DNA of 64,000 nt from Bifidobacterium polysaccharolyticum. Lineage in GTDB: Bacteria; Actinomycetota; Actinomycetes; Actinomycetales; Bifidobacteriaceae. The notes under the pieces were generated by a model that saw only the letters and a list, made by a program, of their open reading frames with translations, was not told where the DNA came from and made no database searches. The position numbers and the translations under genes are program-made. Location: the NCBI RefSeq assembly GCF_016101585.1, contig NZ_JACFQG010000003.1, positions 249,826 to 313,825 on the forward strand, given 5' to 3'. Below, in pieces: positions 1-8,212 of this stretch. Within the stretch, counting starts at the first letter, position 1. Each line of letters begins with the position of its first letter.

Positions 1-289
1 GCAGCAGAGTGGTCAGGGAGACCCCCTCGTGTCGGATGACGATGACCGTGTTGGCCAGCAGGAAGCAAATCACCAGCAGGGGAGCGGCGATGAGCAGGAT
101 GACCAGGGGCAGGATTAGCCAGCGCATGCCGAATTGCAGAAGAAGCGCTCCGCCCAGGGTCAGCAACAGGAGCAGCAACCAGATGGCATTGCGGAACTGC
201 CGTGGCTCCTTGTGCAGGTCCCAGAGGAAGAGCAGGCCGAAGATGATGGCGGGTGCATAGAGCAGGAGGAGTTGCAGGTGGTTGGACAT
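1..289 (-). CDS. Membrane protein, N-terminal part only (gene runs off the window)
   Basis: An open frame starts with ATG at 289 and runs without a stop to base 1, giving 96 residues of a larger protein. It begins MSNHLQLLLLYAP and contains about three hydrophobic segments (roughly residues 4-20, 36-55 and 57-80), followed by a turn VIRHEGVSLTTLL. An AAAGGGG-like ribosome site lies about 10 bases upstream. Helical N-termini of this kind, ending in a basic turn, resemble the membrane part of YdcF/DUF218 proteins, but the diagnostic domain lies outside the window, so this is only a guess. It is divergent from lutABC. Confidence 0.6.
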   Translation of the reverse strand, partial: MSNHLQLLLLYAPAIIFGLLFLWDLHKEPRQFRNAIWLLLLLLTLGGALLLQFGMRWLILPLVILLIAAPLLVICFLLANTVIVIRHEGVSLTTLL

Positions 290-647
290 GCGCCGATTGC
301 CCCTTTCACGAGAATGGCCGCGCAGGGTCTGAATCCACTGTAGCGAATCGACCAGTCACCTCCATCCTTGACATGCCAAAGACTCCTAGACCGCCGTGGT
401 AAGGTATATGTGGTAAATCTCACACGTTCAAAAGCTGAGGGTGGGCGATTTTCGACGGCGCGAATTCCAGGTCGAGACCATGATAATGATGGGTCCTTTT
501 CAAGGATTGCGCATCGATGACCGCATGAGCGTGGTGGTCGCAAGGCAGCGATGTGTTGGAAGGATTAGGGGTTCAGGTGATGTTGGGTTTCTCCGCAATC
601 CAGAGATGGTTCGGACCTGGCGTGCAAGGTTGTAGAGAGGTGCGGTA
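290..647. other. Divergent intergenic region upstream of lutA
   Basis: This stretch of about 360 bases separates the divergent membrane protein and lutA. It must hold both promoters. A TTGACA hexamer sits at 368-373 but has no convincing -10 at the right distance. The stretch TGTGGTAAATCTCACA around 409-424 is a loose inverted repeat (TGTG, 8 bases, CACA) of the sort bound by GntR-type regulators; this is weak. No small gene with a good ribosome site was seen. Confidence 0.4.
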
Positions 648-1466
648 ATGAAAGTAGTTATATTCTCCACCTGCGTGGTGGACCTCATGTTTCCGAACGT
701 GGGGAAGGCCATGGTGGAGGTGCTCGAGCGGTTCGGCTGCGACACCTATCTTCCCAAGGAGCAGATCTGCTGCGCCCAGCCCACTTTCAACAGCGGGTAT
801 GTCAAGGAGAGCATGCAGGTCATGCGCAACGAGGTCGATGCCCTGCTGAGCGTGGATGCCGACTATATCGTGGGTCCGGCAGGTTCCTGCGTGAATATGC
901 TCAAGGAGCTGCCCTTCCATTTGCGGGCCGACCCGGTCTATGCAGCCAAGGCCCAGACCATGGCCGATAAGACTTATGAGTTCTCGCAGTTCCTCTACCG
1001 GGTGCTGGGTGTGCTGGATGCGGGTGCCGAACTCGATGCTGTGGCCACCTACCATCGCTCCTGCCACATGACCCGGCTGCTGGGGGAACGGACCAGCCCC
1101 TTCGTCCTGCTGGACCATGTCAAGGGCCTGACCATGGTCCCCCTGCCCCACATCGAGAACTGCTGCGGGTTCGGCGGCATGTTCTCCATGAAGGAGCCCG
1201 AGATCTCCAAGCAGATGGTCGATGAGAAGGTAAACGACGTGCTCAGCACCAAGGCCAGCGTCCTCATCTCCTGCGATCCGGGCTGCCTGATGAACATCGG
1301 CGGTCGTTTCAACCGGCGTGGCGAGAAGATCACCATCATGCACCTGGCTGAGGTGCTCAATCACAACGTGGATATGAGTCGCGTCAAGTATGTGGAAGGC
1401 CGCTCTGCTGGTGATGGGGCCGCGGGCTCCGTCAGGGCTGCCGAGGAGGAGGGGGCTCTGGTATGA
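648..1466 (+). CDS. lutA: Lactate utilisation protein A, (Fe-S)-binding CCG-domain protein
   Basis: LutA is one of three proteins of the LutABC L-lactate oxidation complex, which converts lactate to pyruvate in the cytoplasm. The protein has the two cysteine-rich CCG modules of the family: QICCAQPTFNSG with a following GPAGSC, then ENCCGFGGMF with SCDPGCLMN. The family is usually about 240 residues; this one has 272 because of an extra Ala/Glu/Gly-rich tail. ATG at 648 follows a GAGAGGTG ribosome site. Its stop overlaps lutB by four bases, which indicates translational coupling. Confidence 0.93.
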   Translation: MKVVIFSTCVVDLMFPNVGKAMVEVLERFGCDTYLPKEQICCAQPTFNSGYVKESMQVMRNEVDALLSVDADYIVGPAGSCVNMLKELPFHLRADPVYAAKAQTMADKTYEFSQFLYRVLGVLDAGAELDAVATYHRSCHMTRLLGERTSPFVLLDHVKGLTMVPLPHIENCCGFGGMFSMKEPEISKQMVDEKVNDVLSTKASVLISCDPGCLMNIGGRFNRRGEKITIMHLAEVLNHNVDMSRVKYVEGRSAGDGAAGSVRAAEEEGALV

Positions 1467-2968
1467 GCAGCATGGTCAATGGCAAGAAGGCCGCGCAATA
1501 TCTGCGGACCAGCAAGGCTCCCTTCCTGACCAGGGTCAAAGAATCCGAGCAGGACAAATTCGCCCAACAGGCCGTGGCCAAGGCCCAGGATGCGCAGTGG
1601 GTCAAGCGGGAGGCCGCCCGTCAGGAACTGGGCAACTGGGAACAGTGGCGCGACCTTGGCGAGCAGATTCGTCAGCATGTCATCCGCTACCTGCCTGACT
1701 ACCTGGAGGAGTTCGCCGACAACGTGGAGAAGCGCGGCGGCCATGTCTTCTTCGCCCAGACCGACGATGAGGCTGCCCAGTACATCAAGCAGATCGCCAT
1801 AGAAAAGAAGGCCAAGCACGTCGTCAAGAGCAAGTCCATGGTGACCAGCGAGATCAACCTGGATCCCACGCTGATGACTGTGCCCGGCCTGGAAGTGCTG
1901 GAAACCGATCTGGCCGAGTTCATCCTGGAGGAGGATGATTGGGACCAGCCCACGCATCTGGTCTTCCCCGCCCTGCACAAGAACCGCGAACAGGTTCGGC
2001 AGGTTTTCGAGAAGAAGCTGGGTTACAAGGGCGACAACGACCCTCAGCACATGGCCCGGTTCTCGCGCAAGGTTCTGCGCAAGCACTTCCTCGAGGCGGA
2101 CATGGGCATCACCGGTTGCAACTTCGCCGTAGCCGACACGGGCATGATCAACCTGGTGACCAACGAGGGCAACGCCGACCTGGCCATGTGCATCCCCAAG
2201 ACCCAGGTGGTGGTCATGGGCATGGAGCGCTTGGTGCCGACCATGAAGGAGGCCGAGACCATGGACAACATGCTGGCCCGGTCCGCTGTCGGCCAGAAGC
2301 TGACCTCCTACCTGACCTACACCGCGCCACGCACTGGTCAGGAGTCGGACGGACCGGACGATTTCTATGTGGTCATTCTGGACAACGGCCGCTCAAACGC
2401 TCTGGGAACGGTCTTCGAGCCCATCCTCCAGTGCATCCGCTGCGCCTCCTGCCTGAACGTCTGCCCCATTTACCGGCACATCGGCGGTCACGGCTACGGA
2501 TCCATCTATCCGGGCCCTGTGGGCTCGGTGCTTTCGCCGGTGCTGGACGGCGGCTATGACGACTTCGGAGACCTGCCCTACGCCTGCAGCCTGTGCGCGG
2601 CATGCACGGCCACCTGTCCGGTCAAGATCCCCCTGCATCAGCTCATGATTGAGCACCGGCGGATCATGATGGATGACCAGTCCCAGGCCAATCTGATCGA
2701 CGACACGGTCATGAGGGTCATGGGCCTGGGAACCGGCCACTCCTCGCTCTTCCGCACTGCACTGGGTGTGGATCACACCATGCTGACCCCCATATCCAAG
2801 AAGCAGCCGGAGACGGCCAAGAACCTCTTCGCCAGTGATCGGCATGTGGAATGGATGCCCTTCGTCTTCGGCGGATGGACCAAGGTACGTGATCTGCCGG
2901 ATCCGCCCAAGCACGGGGAGAACTTCCGCAGTTGGTTCGCTCATCACAAGAAGGAGCAGCAGGCATGA
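1463..2968 (+). CDS. lutB: Lactate utilisation iron-sulfur protein B (LutB/LldF)
   Basis: LutB is the iron-sulfur electron-transfer subunit of the LutABC lactate-oxidising system. At 501 residues it is somewhat longer than the usual ~470. Two ferredoxin-type 4Fe-4S motifs are present: CIRCASCLNVCP starting at Cys324 and CSLCAACTATCP starting at Cys375. The N-terminal two thirds match the LUD domain, including KSKSMVTSEI and GITGCNFAVADTG. It overlaps lutA at its start and lutC at its end by ATGA junctions, so the three genes form one tight operon. Confidence 0.95.
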   Translation: MSSMVNGKKAAQYLRTSKAPFLTRVKESEQDKFAQQAVAKAQDAQWVKREAARQELGNWEQWRDLGEQIRQHVIRYLPDYLEEFADNVEKRGGHVFFAQTDDEAAQYIKQIAIEKKAKHVVKSKSMVTSEINLDPTLMTVPGLEVLETDLAEFILEEDDWDQPTHLVFPALHKNREQVRQVFEKKLGYKGDNDPQHMARFSRKVLRKHFLEADMGITGCNFAVADTGMINLVTNEGNADLAMCIPKTQVVVMGMERLVPTMKEAETMDNMLARSAVGQKLTSYLTYTAPRTGQESDGPDDFYVVILDNGRSNALGTVFEPILQCIRCASCLNVCPIYRHIGGHGYGSIYPGPVGSVLSPVLDGGYDDFGDLPYACSLCAACTATCPVKIPLHQLMIEHRRIMMDDQSQANLIDDTVMRVMGLGTGHSSLFRTALGVDHTMLTPISKKQPETAKNLFASDRHVEWMPFVFGGWTKVRDLPDPPKHGENFRSWFAHHKKEQQA

Positions 2969-3669
2969 CCGATCGTGAGGTATTCCTGGACTATCTGGCC
3001 AAGAAGAGCGGACGGCCCCGTCACCAGCTCAAGGACCACCCTCTGGTGCCGGTCAACGATCTGCCGGAGACCACCCTGTCGGGTCATACCCAGGATGAGC
3101 TGCTGGAAATCGCCCGGAAGAGCAGCGAGGCTGTCCATGTGGACTTCCGCACATGCACCAAGGCTGAGCTTCCCACTGCATTGGACGAGTTCATCGATTC
3201 ACGCAAGGACGACAGCGACCATGTGATGCTGCCCACCTCCGACCTGTTCGCAGACTTCGGGCTGGAGGAGTGGAGGGACAGCCTGAATCCGCCCGCCACT
3301 TTCTGGAAGCCGGGGGCCAGCCGTGAGGAGAACATCAAGACCGCCGACGAGTCAGGAACGGCCATCGCCTTTGCGGACTTCCTCCTGGCCGAGTCGGGCA
3401 CCATTACCGTGGCTACCACTCCTGGTCAGGGTCGTGCCTTCCACTTCCTGCCGGTTCACTATCTGAGCATCATTCGCAAGTCGAAGATTCTGCCCCGAAC
3501 CCGGCAGGCCATGGACTACTATGATCCCGCCCTGGTCTCAGGTGAGCTCAAGACCTCCAACATCAACTTCATCACTGGCCCCTCCAACACGGGCGACATC
3601 GAGATGGTGATTGTGGTGGGCGTGCATGGTCCCCTGGATATGACATATCTGGTGGTTGAAGACATGTAG
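2965..3669 (+). CDS. lutC: Lactate utilisation protein C (LUD domain)
   Basis: LutC is the third subunit of the LutABC system, 234 residues with the LUD fold. The start is ATG at 2965, inside the lutB stop (ATGA) and nine bases after an AAGGAG ribosome site; an earlier in-frame start at 2932 would overlap lutB needlessly. Family features include ADFLLAESGTITVATTPGQGR and the C-terminal TGPSNTGDIEMVIVVGVHGP. It is followed by a strong terminator that closes the operon. Confidence 0.93.
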   Translation: MTDREVFLDYLAKKSGRPRHQLKDHPLVPVNDLPETTLSGHTQDELLEIARKSSEAVHVDFRTCTKAELPTALDEFIDSRKDDSDHVMLPTSDLFADFGLEEWRDSLNPPATFWKPGASREENIKTADESGTAIAFADFLLAESGTITVATTPGQGRAFHFLPVHYLSIIRKSKILPRTRQAMDYYDPALVSGELKTSNINFITGPSNTGDIEMVIVVGVHGPLDMTYLVVEDM

Positions 3670-3704
3670 CTCGATAAAATTTCCTGCTTATGCAGGCGCA
3701 TTTC

Positions 3705-3763
3705 CCGCAAGTGGGGAGTCAGTGGCTTGAAGAAAGATGCTGACTCCCCACTTGCGGTTTTTG
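3705..3763 (+). terminator. Rho-independent terminator of lutABC
   Basis: A perfect 18-base-pair stem (CCGCAAGTGGGGAGTCAG at 3705-3722 with its complement at 3740-3757) closes a 17-base loop and is followed by TTTTTGTT. It lies between convergent lutC and rimM. Because the T-run is only on the + side, it mainly serves lutC. Confidence 0.92.
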
Positions 3764-3776
3764 TTAAAAGACGGAT

Positions 3777-4382
3777 TCAGCCCAGGCCAGGCAGAAGCCC
3801 TCCAGGTGGATCGATGGCCACATACCCGTTTTCAATGTCAACCTGGGGTACCAAGGCTTCGACGAAGGGTATCAGCCCCTCCGTTTCCTCGTCGTTTTCT
3901 GCGGTGGTCATGTGGACCTGCAGCTGCTGCTGGGCCACACCGTCCAGTACGTCGCTGACTTGGCCGACCACTCGTCCGGACGGTTCACCCAGTGAGTTAC
4001 CCGGAGCCATGCGAACCTCGAGTCCAATCAGATCCTCGGGATACCAGGCATCCTCCTGCGCCAGCTCCTCGGCTGGATCAGCCTGGACATACAGTTCGAT
4101 GCCGTTCAGTGCCTCAGAGGCGTTCCTGTCCTCCACCCCTTTGAAGAGGACGATCCAACGCTGTTTGAAGCGGCGGGAGGAGACCACCGTGAAAAACTGG
4201 CCGTCCTTGGTTTGCAACCGGGAGCCGGGAGCGAAGCGCCGCTCAGGCTCGTCGGTGTAGGCATAGACGTTGACCTCGCCCTTGAGTCCCTGGGCGCGGC
4301 CGATACGGCAGACCCTCAGCAACCTTCGCTGCTGAGGGTCCGGACCCTGCAGGTCGTGATTGGTGGACCGGCTGGGGCTCAC
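3777..4382 (-). CDS. rimM: 16S rRNA processing protein RimM
   Basis: RimM assists maturation of the 30S head and binds ribosomal protein S19. The 201-residue protein starts with a short polar extension, then the RimM N-terminal barrel (LRVCRIGRAQGLKGEVNVYAYTD), and ends with a PRC-barrel domain (EDLIGLEVRM to VPQVDIENGYVAIDPPGGLL), the usual two-domain layout. It is the last gene of the rpsP-khpA-rimM operon; its start overlaps the khpA stop by four bases. Confidence 0.93.
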   Translation of the reverse strand: MSPSRSTNHDLQGPDPQQRRLLRVCRIGRAQGLKGEVNVYAYTDEPERRFAPGSRLQTKDGQFFTVVSSRRFKQRWIVLFKGVEDRNASEALNGIELYVQADPAEELAQEDAWYPEDLIGLEVRMAPGNSLGEPSGRVVGQVSDVLDGVAQQQLQVHMTTAENDEETEGLIPFVEALVPQVDIENGYVAIDPPGGLLPGLG

Positions 4383-4630
4383 CGGCGCACGTCCATGATG
4401 TCGACGCGCACCTTGTGGTCGGCCAGAGCCTGGATCACGGTGCGGATGGCGTTGGCGGTCCTGCCGCCCCTGCCGATCACGCGGCCGATGTCCTCGGGGT
4501 TGACCCGCACCCGCAACAACTCTCCGCGAGAGTTCTCGTGGGACTTGACCGACACGTCATCGGGAAAGTCCACGATGTTCCTGATCAGGTGCTCAACGGC
4601 CTGTGCAAGCATGATAGCCGGTCCTTCCAA
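4379..4630 (-). CDS. khpA: KH-domain RNA-binding protein KhpA
   Basis: This is a small single-KH-domain RNA-binding protein of 83 residues, the normal family length. The GxxG loop is visible in GRVIGRGGRTANAIRTVI. KhpA proteins act with KhpB (Jag/EloR) in post-transcriptional and cell-elongation control in Gram-positive bacteria. The position between rpsP and rimM is the standard one in actinobacteria and firmicutes. Confidence 0.93.
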   Translation of the reverse strand: MEGPAIMLAQAVEHLIRNIVDFPDDVSVKSHENSRGELLRVRVNPEDIGRVIGRGGRTANAIRTVIQALADHKVRVDIMDVRR

Positions 4631-4648
4631 TCCTTAAGTGAATGTGCC

Positions 4649-5107
4649 TTACTCAGCTGCCTGCTCGGCCTGGGCTGCATCTGCCGACTCATCGGCCTTG
4701 GGGGCTTCCTTCTCTGCCTGAGCCTTGGCCTTGGCATCAGCTTCAGACTTGGCGGCCTTGAGCTTCTGAGCTTCGTTCTGTGCCTGCTCGATGCGGGCCT
4801 GGGCGTCGACCTCGGCCTGCGGCACCTTAAGGGTGCCTTCCTTGCCGGGCAGATCCTTGAACTTCTGCCAGTCGCCGGTGATCTTCAGGAGGTTGAAGAC
4901 AGGGTCGCTGGGCTGAGCGCCCACACCCAGCCAGTACTGGGCGCGCTCGGAGTCGATCTTGATTGAAGAGGGCTGGGTGTTGGGATCGTAGGTGCCGATC
5001 TCCTCAATGACCTTGCCATCGCGCTTCTTGCGGGAATCGACCACGACCACGCGGTAGAAGGGATAGAACTTCTTGCCCATTCTCTTCAGACGAATTCTGG
5101 TTGCCAA
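4649..5107 (-). CDS. rpsP: 30S ribosomal protein bS16 (TTG start)
   Basis: bS16 of the small ribosomal subunit, 152 residues. The conserved start [18 protein letters not shown] is immediately preceded by TTG (5107-5105), with AGGAG eight bases upstream, so TTG is the start; there is no ATG nearby and the longer frame to 5242 has no family similarity. The core ends near residue 90 and is followed by a long Ala/Lys/Glu-rich, predicted helical tail, as in bifidobacterial S16. First gene of the rpsP-khpA-rimM operon. Confidence 0.93.
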   Translation of the reverse strand: MATRIRLKRMGKKFYPFYRVVVVDSRKKRDGKVIEEIGTYDPNTQPSSIKIDSERAQYWLGVGAQPSDPVFNLLKITGDWQKFKDLPGKEGTLKVPQAEVDAQARIEQAQNEAQKLKAAKSEADAKAKAQAEKEAPKADESADAAQAEQAAE

Positions 5108-5278
5108 AACGGCTCTCCTTGGTACTTGGTATGCCCGGCGGCGTCTCCATGTGGGGCATGGTGGCGCTCCTGGCGTGTTCCTCACGGCCGTCGGAATGAG
5201 AGGGCTCCTCCGGACATGAATAACAGCAAAAGTATACCTCAACCTTGGGATATGGCGGGTGGCGAGGCTGCATGGTGT

Positions 5279-6241
5279 TCAGAGCTGACGCGGCAGAGTC
5301 AGACGGGCCACTAGAGCTCGATGGTCGCTGCCTGGAATTCGGAGGGCACGCATGGATTGTGTGATCAGGTTGCCGTCCGTCAGAATATGGTCGATTTCGA
5401 TTAACGAGGGCAGCGCGCTTGCGGAGGGGAAAGTCAGGTGGCTGCCGGCTTTCAGGTGCAAAGAAGCGTCATGCAGCCCGGATTCGGCCAGCATGGCCCG
5501 GAAGGTCGGATGCTGCAGGGTGGCGTTACAATCGCCCATGACTATGGTGGGCACGGTCGGATGAGTCAGCCTGGCCAGGGCAGCGATGCCCATGCCCCAC
5601 TGTCTGGCGCCTCGCTGGGGTGATTTGGGATGGACGCTGGCCACTCGGATCGGTCCAGAGCTGGTCTTGAGCTCGACTAGGGGTACTGCCGCCGCCGGAA
5701 GGTTCACGGCCGATGGCGAAGCTTTAACGGGTTGGTGAGCCGAGAAGATAGCGTTGTAGCCGCCGTTGTCGCTAGGGCTGGCAGTCCCCTCTGTCAGATA
5801 GGGCAGGAGCTGATTCAAGCCCGCAGCCTGAAGTGATTCCAGCAGCTTCCCCTTTACTTCTTGCAGGGCCAGAACCTCTACTCCGTAGGCGCGCACGCAA
5901 CGTACGATTTCCTCAGGATCGGCCCTGCCGAAGCGGCAGTTCAGAGTCATGACGCTCAGCCCATGGCCAGAAGATGATTGACGGGTCCGGTCTGCTGGAG
6001 GTAGTCGGTAGCGCAGGCGCTGGCAGCTGACCAGAGTAAGTTCAATCAGCGCCAGCAGGCATTGGGGCCATGCGCCTGCGACGACCGTCCATATCAGTAT
6101 GGCCAACAGAGGAGCGGTCAGCAGGTCAATCAGGGCGATTAGCTCTACCAAGGGGCGGTGCCAGTCAGCCCCGGCGGGCAGGAAGCGCAGGGTAATCCAT
6201 AAGGCGATGAGCCCCAGGAGAATCCAGAGAAGGGTGTTCAC
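5279..6241 (-). CDS. Endonuclease/exonuclease/phosphatase family membrane protein
   Basis: A 320-residue protein with two or three N-terminal membrane helices (about residues 1-75), then an EEP (DNase I-like) catalytic domain that should lie outside the membrane. Visible EEP motifs are LQEVKGK (metal-binding Glu), ASVHPKS, VMGDCNATLQHP and the C-terminal IDHILTDG...PGSDHRALVA with the catalytic His. Substrate is not known; relatives cleave nucleic acids or phosphoesters. It sits between ffh and rpsP on the same strand. Confidence 0.85.
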   Translation of the reverse strand: MNTLLWILLGLIALWITLRFLPAGADWHRPLVELIALIDLLTAPLLAILIWTVVAGAWPQCLLALIELTLVSCQRLRYRLPPADRTRQSSSGHGLSVMTLNCRFGRADPEEIVRCVRAYGVEVLALQEVKGKLLESLQAAGLNQLLPYLTEGTASPSDNGGYNAIFSAHQPVKASPSAVNLPAAAVPLVELKTSSGPIRVASVHPKSPQRGARQWGMGIAALARLTHPTVPTIVMGDCNATLQHPTFRAMLAESGLHDASLHLKAGSHLTFPSASALPSLIEIDHILTDGNLITQSMRALRIPGSDHRALVARLTLPRQL

Positions 6242-6271
6242 GTGCCATTGTCTCCTGCAGGAGGGAGGGGT

Positions 6272-7888
6272 TTAGCGACCGCCGAAGAGACCGCCCAATC
6301 CACCGCCCAGGTTGGGGGGCAGGTCAGGCAGACCCTCGGGCATCTGCGGGGCCTCAGGGTGCTTGGCGAAGGCGGAGCCGCCGGAGGACTTGCCCTTGCC
6401 GGAGAGGCGCTCGCGTAAAGCCTTCTCTTCGGCCTCCCGCTTCATGGGATTGCCTGAGCGAGAACCCTTGCGGCCTTTCTTGCCTTTTTTGCCCTTCTTG
6501 CCGCTGCCAGCGCCCATGCCGCCCATGCCGGGGATCGAGCGGCTGCCATTGGTCATACGCTTCATCATCTTGGCAGCCTGCTCGAACCGCTGCAGCAGGC
6601 CGTTGACAGCTGAGACCGTAGTGCCGGCGCCATAGGCGATCCGGGCCCGTCGTGAGCCGTCGATGATGCTGGGGTCGCGTCGTTCCTGGGGGGTCATCGA
6701 TTGGATGATGGCCTGGGTCCGGTCCACCTCTTTTTCGTCGAACTGCTCCAGCTCTTTGCGGTGCTGGGCCATGCCCGGGATCATCCCCAGGATGCTCTTG
6801 AAGGAACCCAGCTTGCGGACCTGCTGGAGCTGCTCCAAAAAGTCATCCAGGCCGAAGCTGCCCTCGGACATCTTCCCGGCGGCCTTGCGGGCCTCCTCCT
6901 CGTCGAACTGGCGCTGGGCCTGCTCGATCAGGGTCAGGATGTCGCCCATGTCCAGAATGCGGGAGGCCATACGATCGGGGTGGAAGACCTCGAAGTCCTT
7001 GAGACCCTCGCCGTTGGAGTCGAAGAGGATGGGCTTGCCGGTCACCGAGGCCACCGACAGGGCCGCGCCGCCGCGGGCATCGCCGTCCAGCTTGGACAGC
7101 ACCACACCGGTGAAGTCCACGCCCTGGTCGAAGGCCTTGGCTGTGGTGACCGCGTCCTGGCCGATCATGGCATCGATGACGAAGAGGATCTCATCGGGGT
7201 GGACGGCATCGCGGATATTACGGGCCTGCTCCATCAGCTCCTGATCCACGCCCAGCCGACCGGCCGTATCAATGATGACCACGTCGTAGAGCTTGTCCTT
7301 GGCCACCCTGATCGAGTCGGCCGCGACCTTGACGGGATCGCCCGTGACCTGTCCGGGGGCGGCCAGCTCGGATCCGCTGGTCTGTACGCCTGGCTCGGGT
7401 GCGTATACCGGCACTTCGGCGCGCTCGCCGACCACCTGGAGCTGGGTGACCGCGTTGGGCCGCTGCAGGTCGGCCGCCACAAGCAGGGGGGTGTGGCCGG
7501 CGTCCTTGAGCCAGTAGCCCAGCTTGCCGGCCAGTGTGGTCTTGCCTGCACCCTGCAGGCCGGCCAGCATGATGACTGTGGGTGGATTCTTGGCGAAATT
7601 GAGCGGTCGATCCACTCCCGCGCCCAGGATACTGGTCAGTTCGTCGTAGACGATGGAGACCACCTGCTGGGCCGGGTTCAGAGCCTTGGAGACCTCCTCG
7701 CCCAAGGCGCGTTCCCGGATGCGTCCGGTGAAGGAGCGCACCACATCCAGGGAGACATCGGCATCCAGAAGGGCGCGGCGGATCTCGCGGATTGTGCCGT
7801 CGATGTCGGCCTCGGTCAGCTTCCCCTTGGAGCGCAGATGGGTGAAGGCCTGGGAGAGCCGATCGGTCAAAGATGAAAATGCTGCCAT
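6272..7888 (-). CDS. ffh: Signal recognition particle GTPase Ffh
   Basis: Ffh binds signal peptides and 4.5S RNA and targets proteins to the SecYEG translocon. The 538-residue protein has the N domain, the G domain with P-loop GLQGAGKTT (about residues 110-118), DTAGRLGVD and SKLDGDARGG, and a C-terminal M domain containing RIAYGAGTTVSAVNGLLQRFEQAAKMMKRM-type helices with a Gly/Lys-rich tail. A short insert (PEPGVQTSGSELAAPGQVTG) lies between the P-loop region and the DTAG motif, seen also in other actinobacteria. Confidence 0.97.
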   Translation of the reverse strand: MAAFSSLTDRLSQAFTHLRSKGKLTEADIDGTIREIRRALLDADVSLDVVRSFTGRIRERALGEEVSKALNPAQQVVSIVYDELTSILGAGVDRPLNFAKNPPTVIMLAGLQGAGKTTLAGKLGYWLKDAGHTPLLVAADLQRPNAVTQLQVVGERAEVPVYAPEPGVQTSGSELAAPGQVTGDPVKVAADSIRVAKDKLYDVVIIDTAGRLGVDQELMEQARNIRDAVHPDEILFVIDAMIGQDAVTTAKAFDQGVDFTGVVLSKLDGDARGGAALSVASVTGKPILFDSNGEGLKDFEVFHPDRMASRILDMGDILTLIEQAQRQFDEEEARKAAGKMSEGSFGLDDFLEQLQQVRKLGSFKSILGMIPGMAQHRKELEQFDEKEVDRTQAIIQSMTPQERRDPSIIDGSRRARIAYGAGTTVSAVNGLLQRFEQAAKMMKRMTNGSRSIPGMGGMGAGSGKKGKKGKKGRKGSRSGNPMKREAEEKALRERLSGKGKSSGGSAFAKHPEAPQMPEGLPDLPPNLGGGLGGLFGGR

Positions 7889-8212
7889 AATGTCCCAAGT
7901 CTACCTGTCAGCCGGGAGATTGGCTCTGGTTTCAGCAATGCCTGTGCCCAAGACCTGCCTGGCTGGTTCTGATATGGAACGACGATTTTGTTCAATAGCA
8001 GAAGGCGTGTTACCCTGAATTTGCAACGTTGCAAATCAACATGAACCGGTCGGTCCGGCTCGCAGGGTGTTGATGTTTGATGCCCGGGGGCCGACGGGTT
8101 CTGAAAAACGATGCAGGGTTGCCGGCATACGGGTGTGCCGGTCCCATCGAGAGGAGCAAGAGGGATAGTGAGTGTCTTCAATGAAGAAAGACACGGGGGA
8201 GGTGGAACCCAC
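7889..8212. other. Intergenic region between ffh and the first sugar ABC operon
   Basis: About 320 bases between divergent ffh and the solute-binding protein gene. It holds the ffh promoter, the perfect palindromic operator at 8020-8035, and a weak promoter candidate for the ABC operon (TTGTTC at 7988-7993, 17 bases, TACCCT at 8011-8016) whose -10 abuts the operator. The transcript leader from there to the ATG at 8213 is about 180 bases and has no clear riboswitch-like fold. Confidence 0.5.
8020..8035. promoter_or_regulatory. LacI-family type operator (perfect palindrome)
   Basis: TTTGCAACGTTGCAAA is a perfect 16-base palindrome with the central CG typical of LacI-family operators. It lies just after a candidate -10, where a bound repressor would block transcription of the 8.2-11.8 kb ABC importer operon. 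It differs in sequence from the operators at 11.97-12.05 kb, so a different regulator may bind it. Confidence 0.75.
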
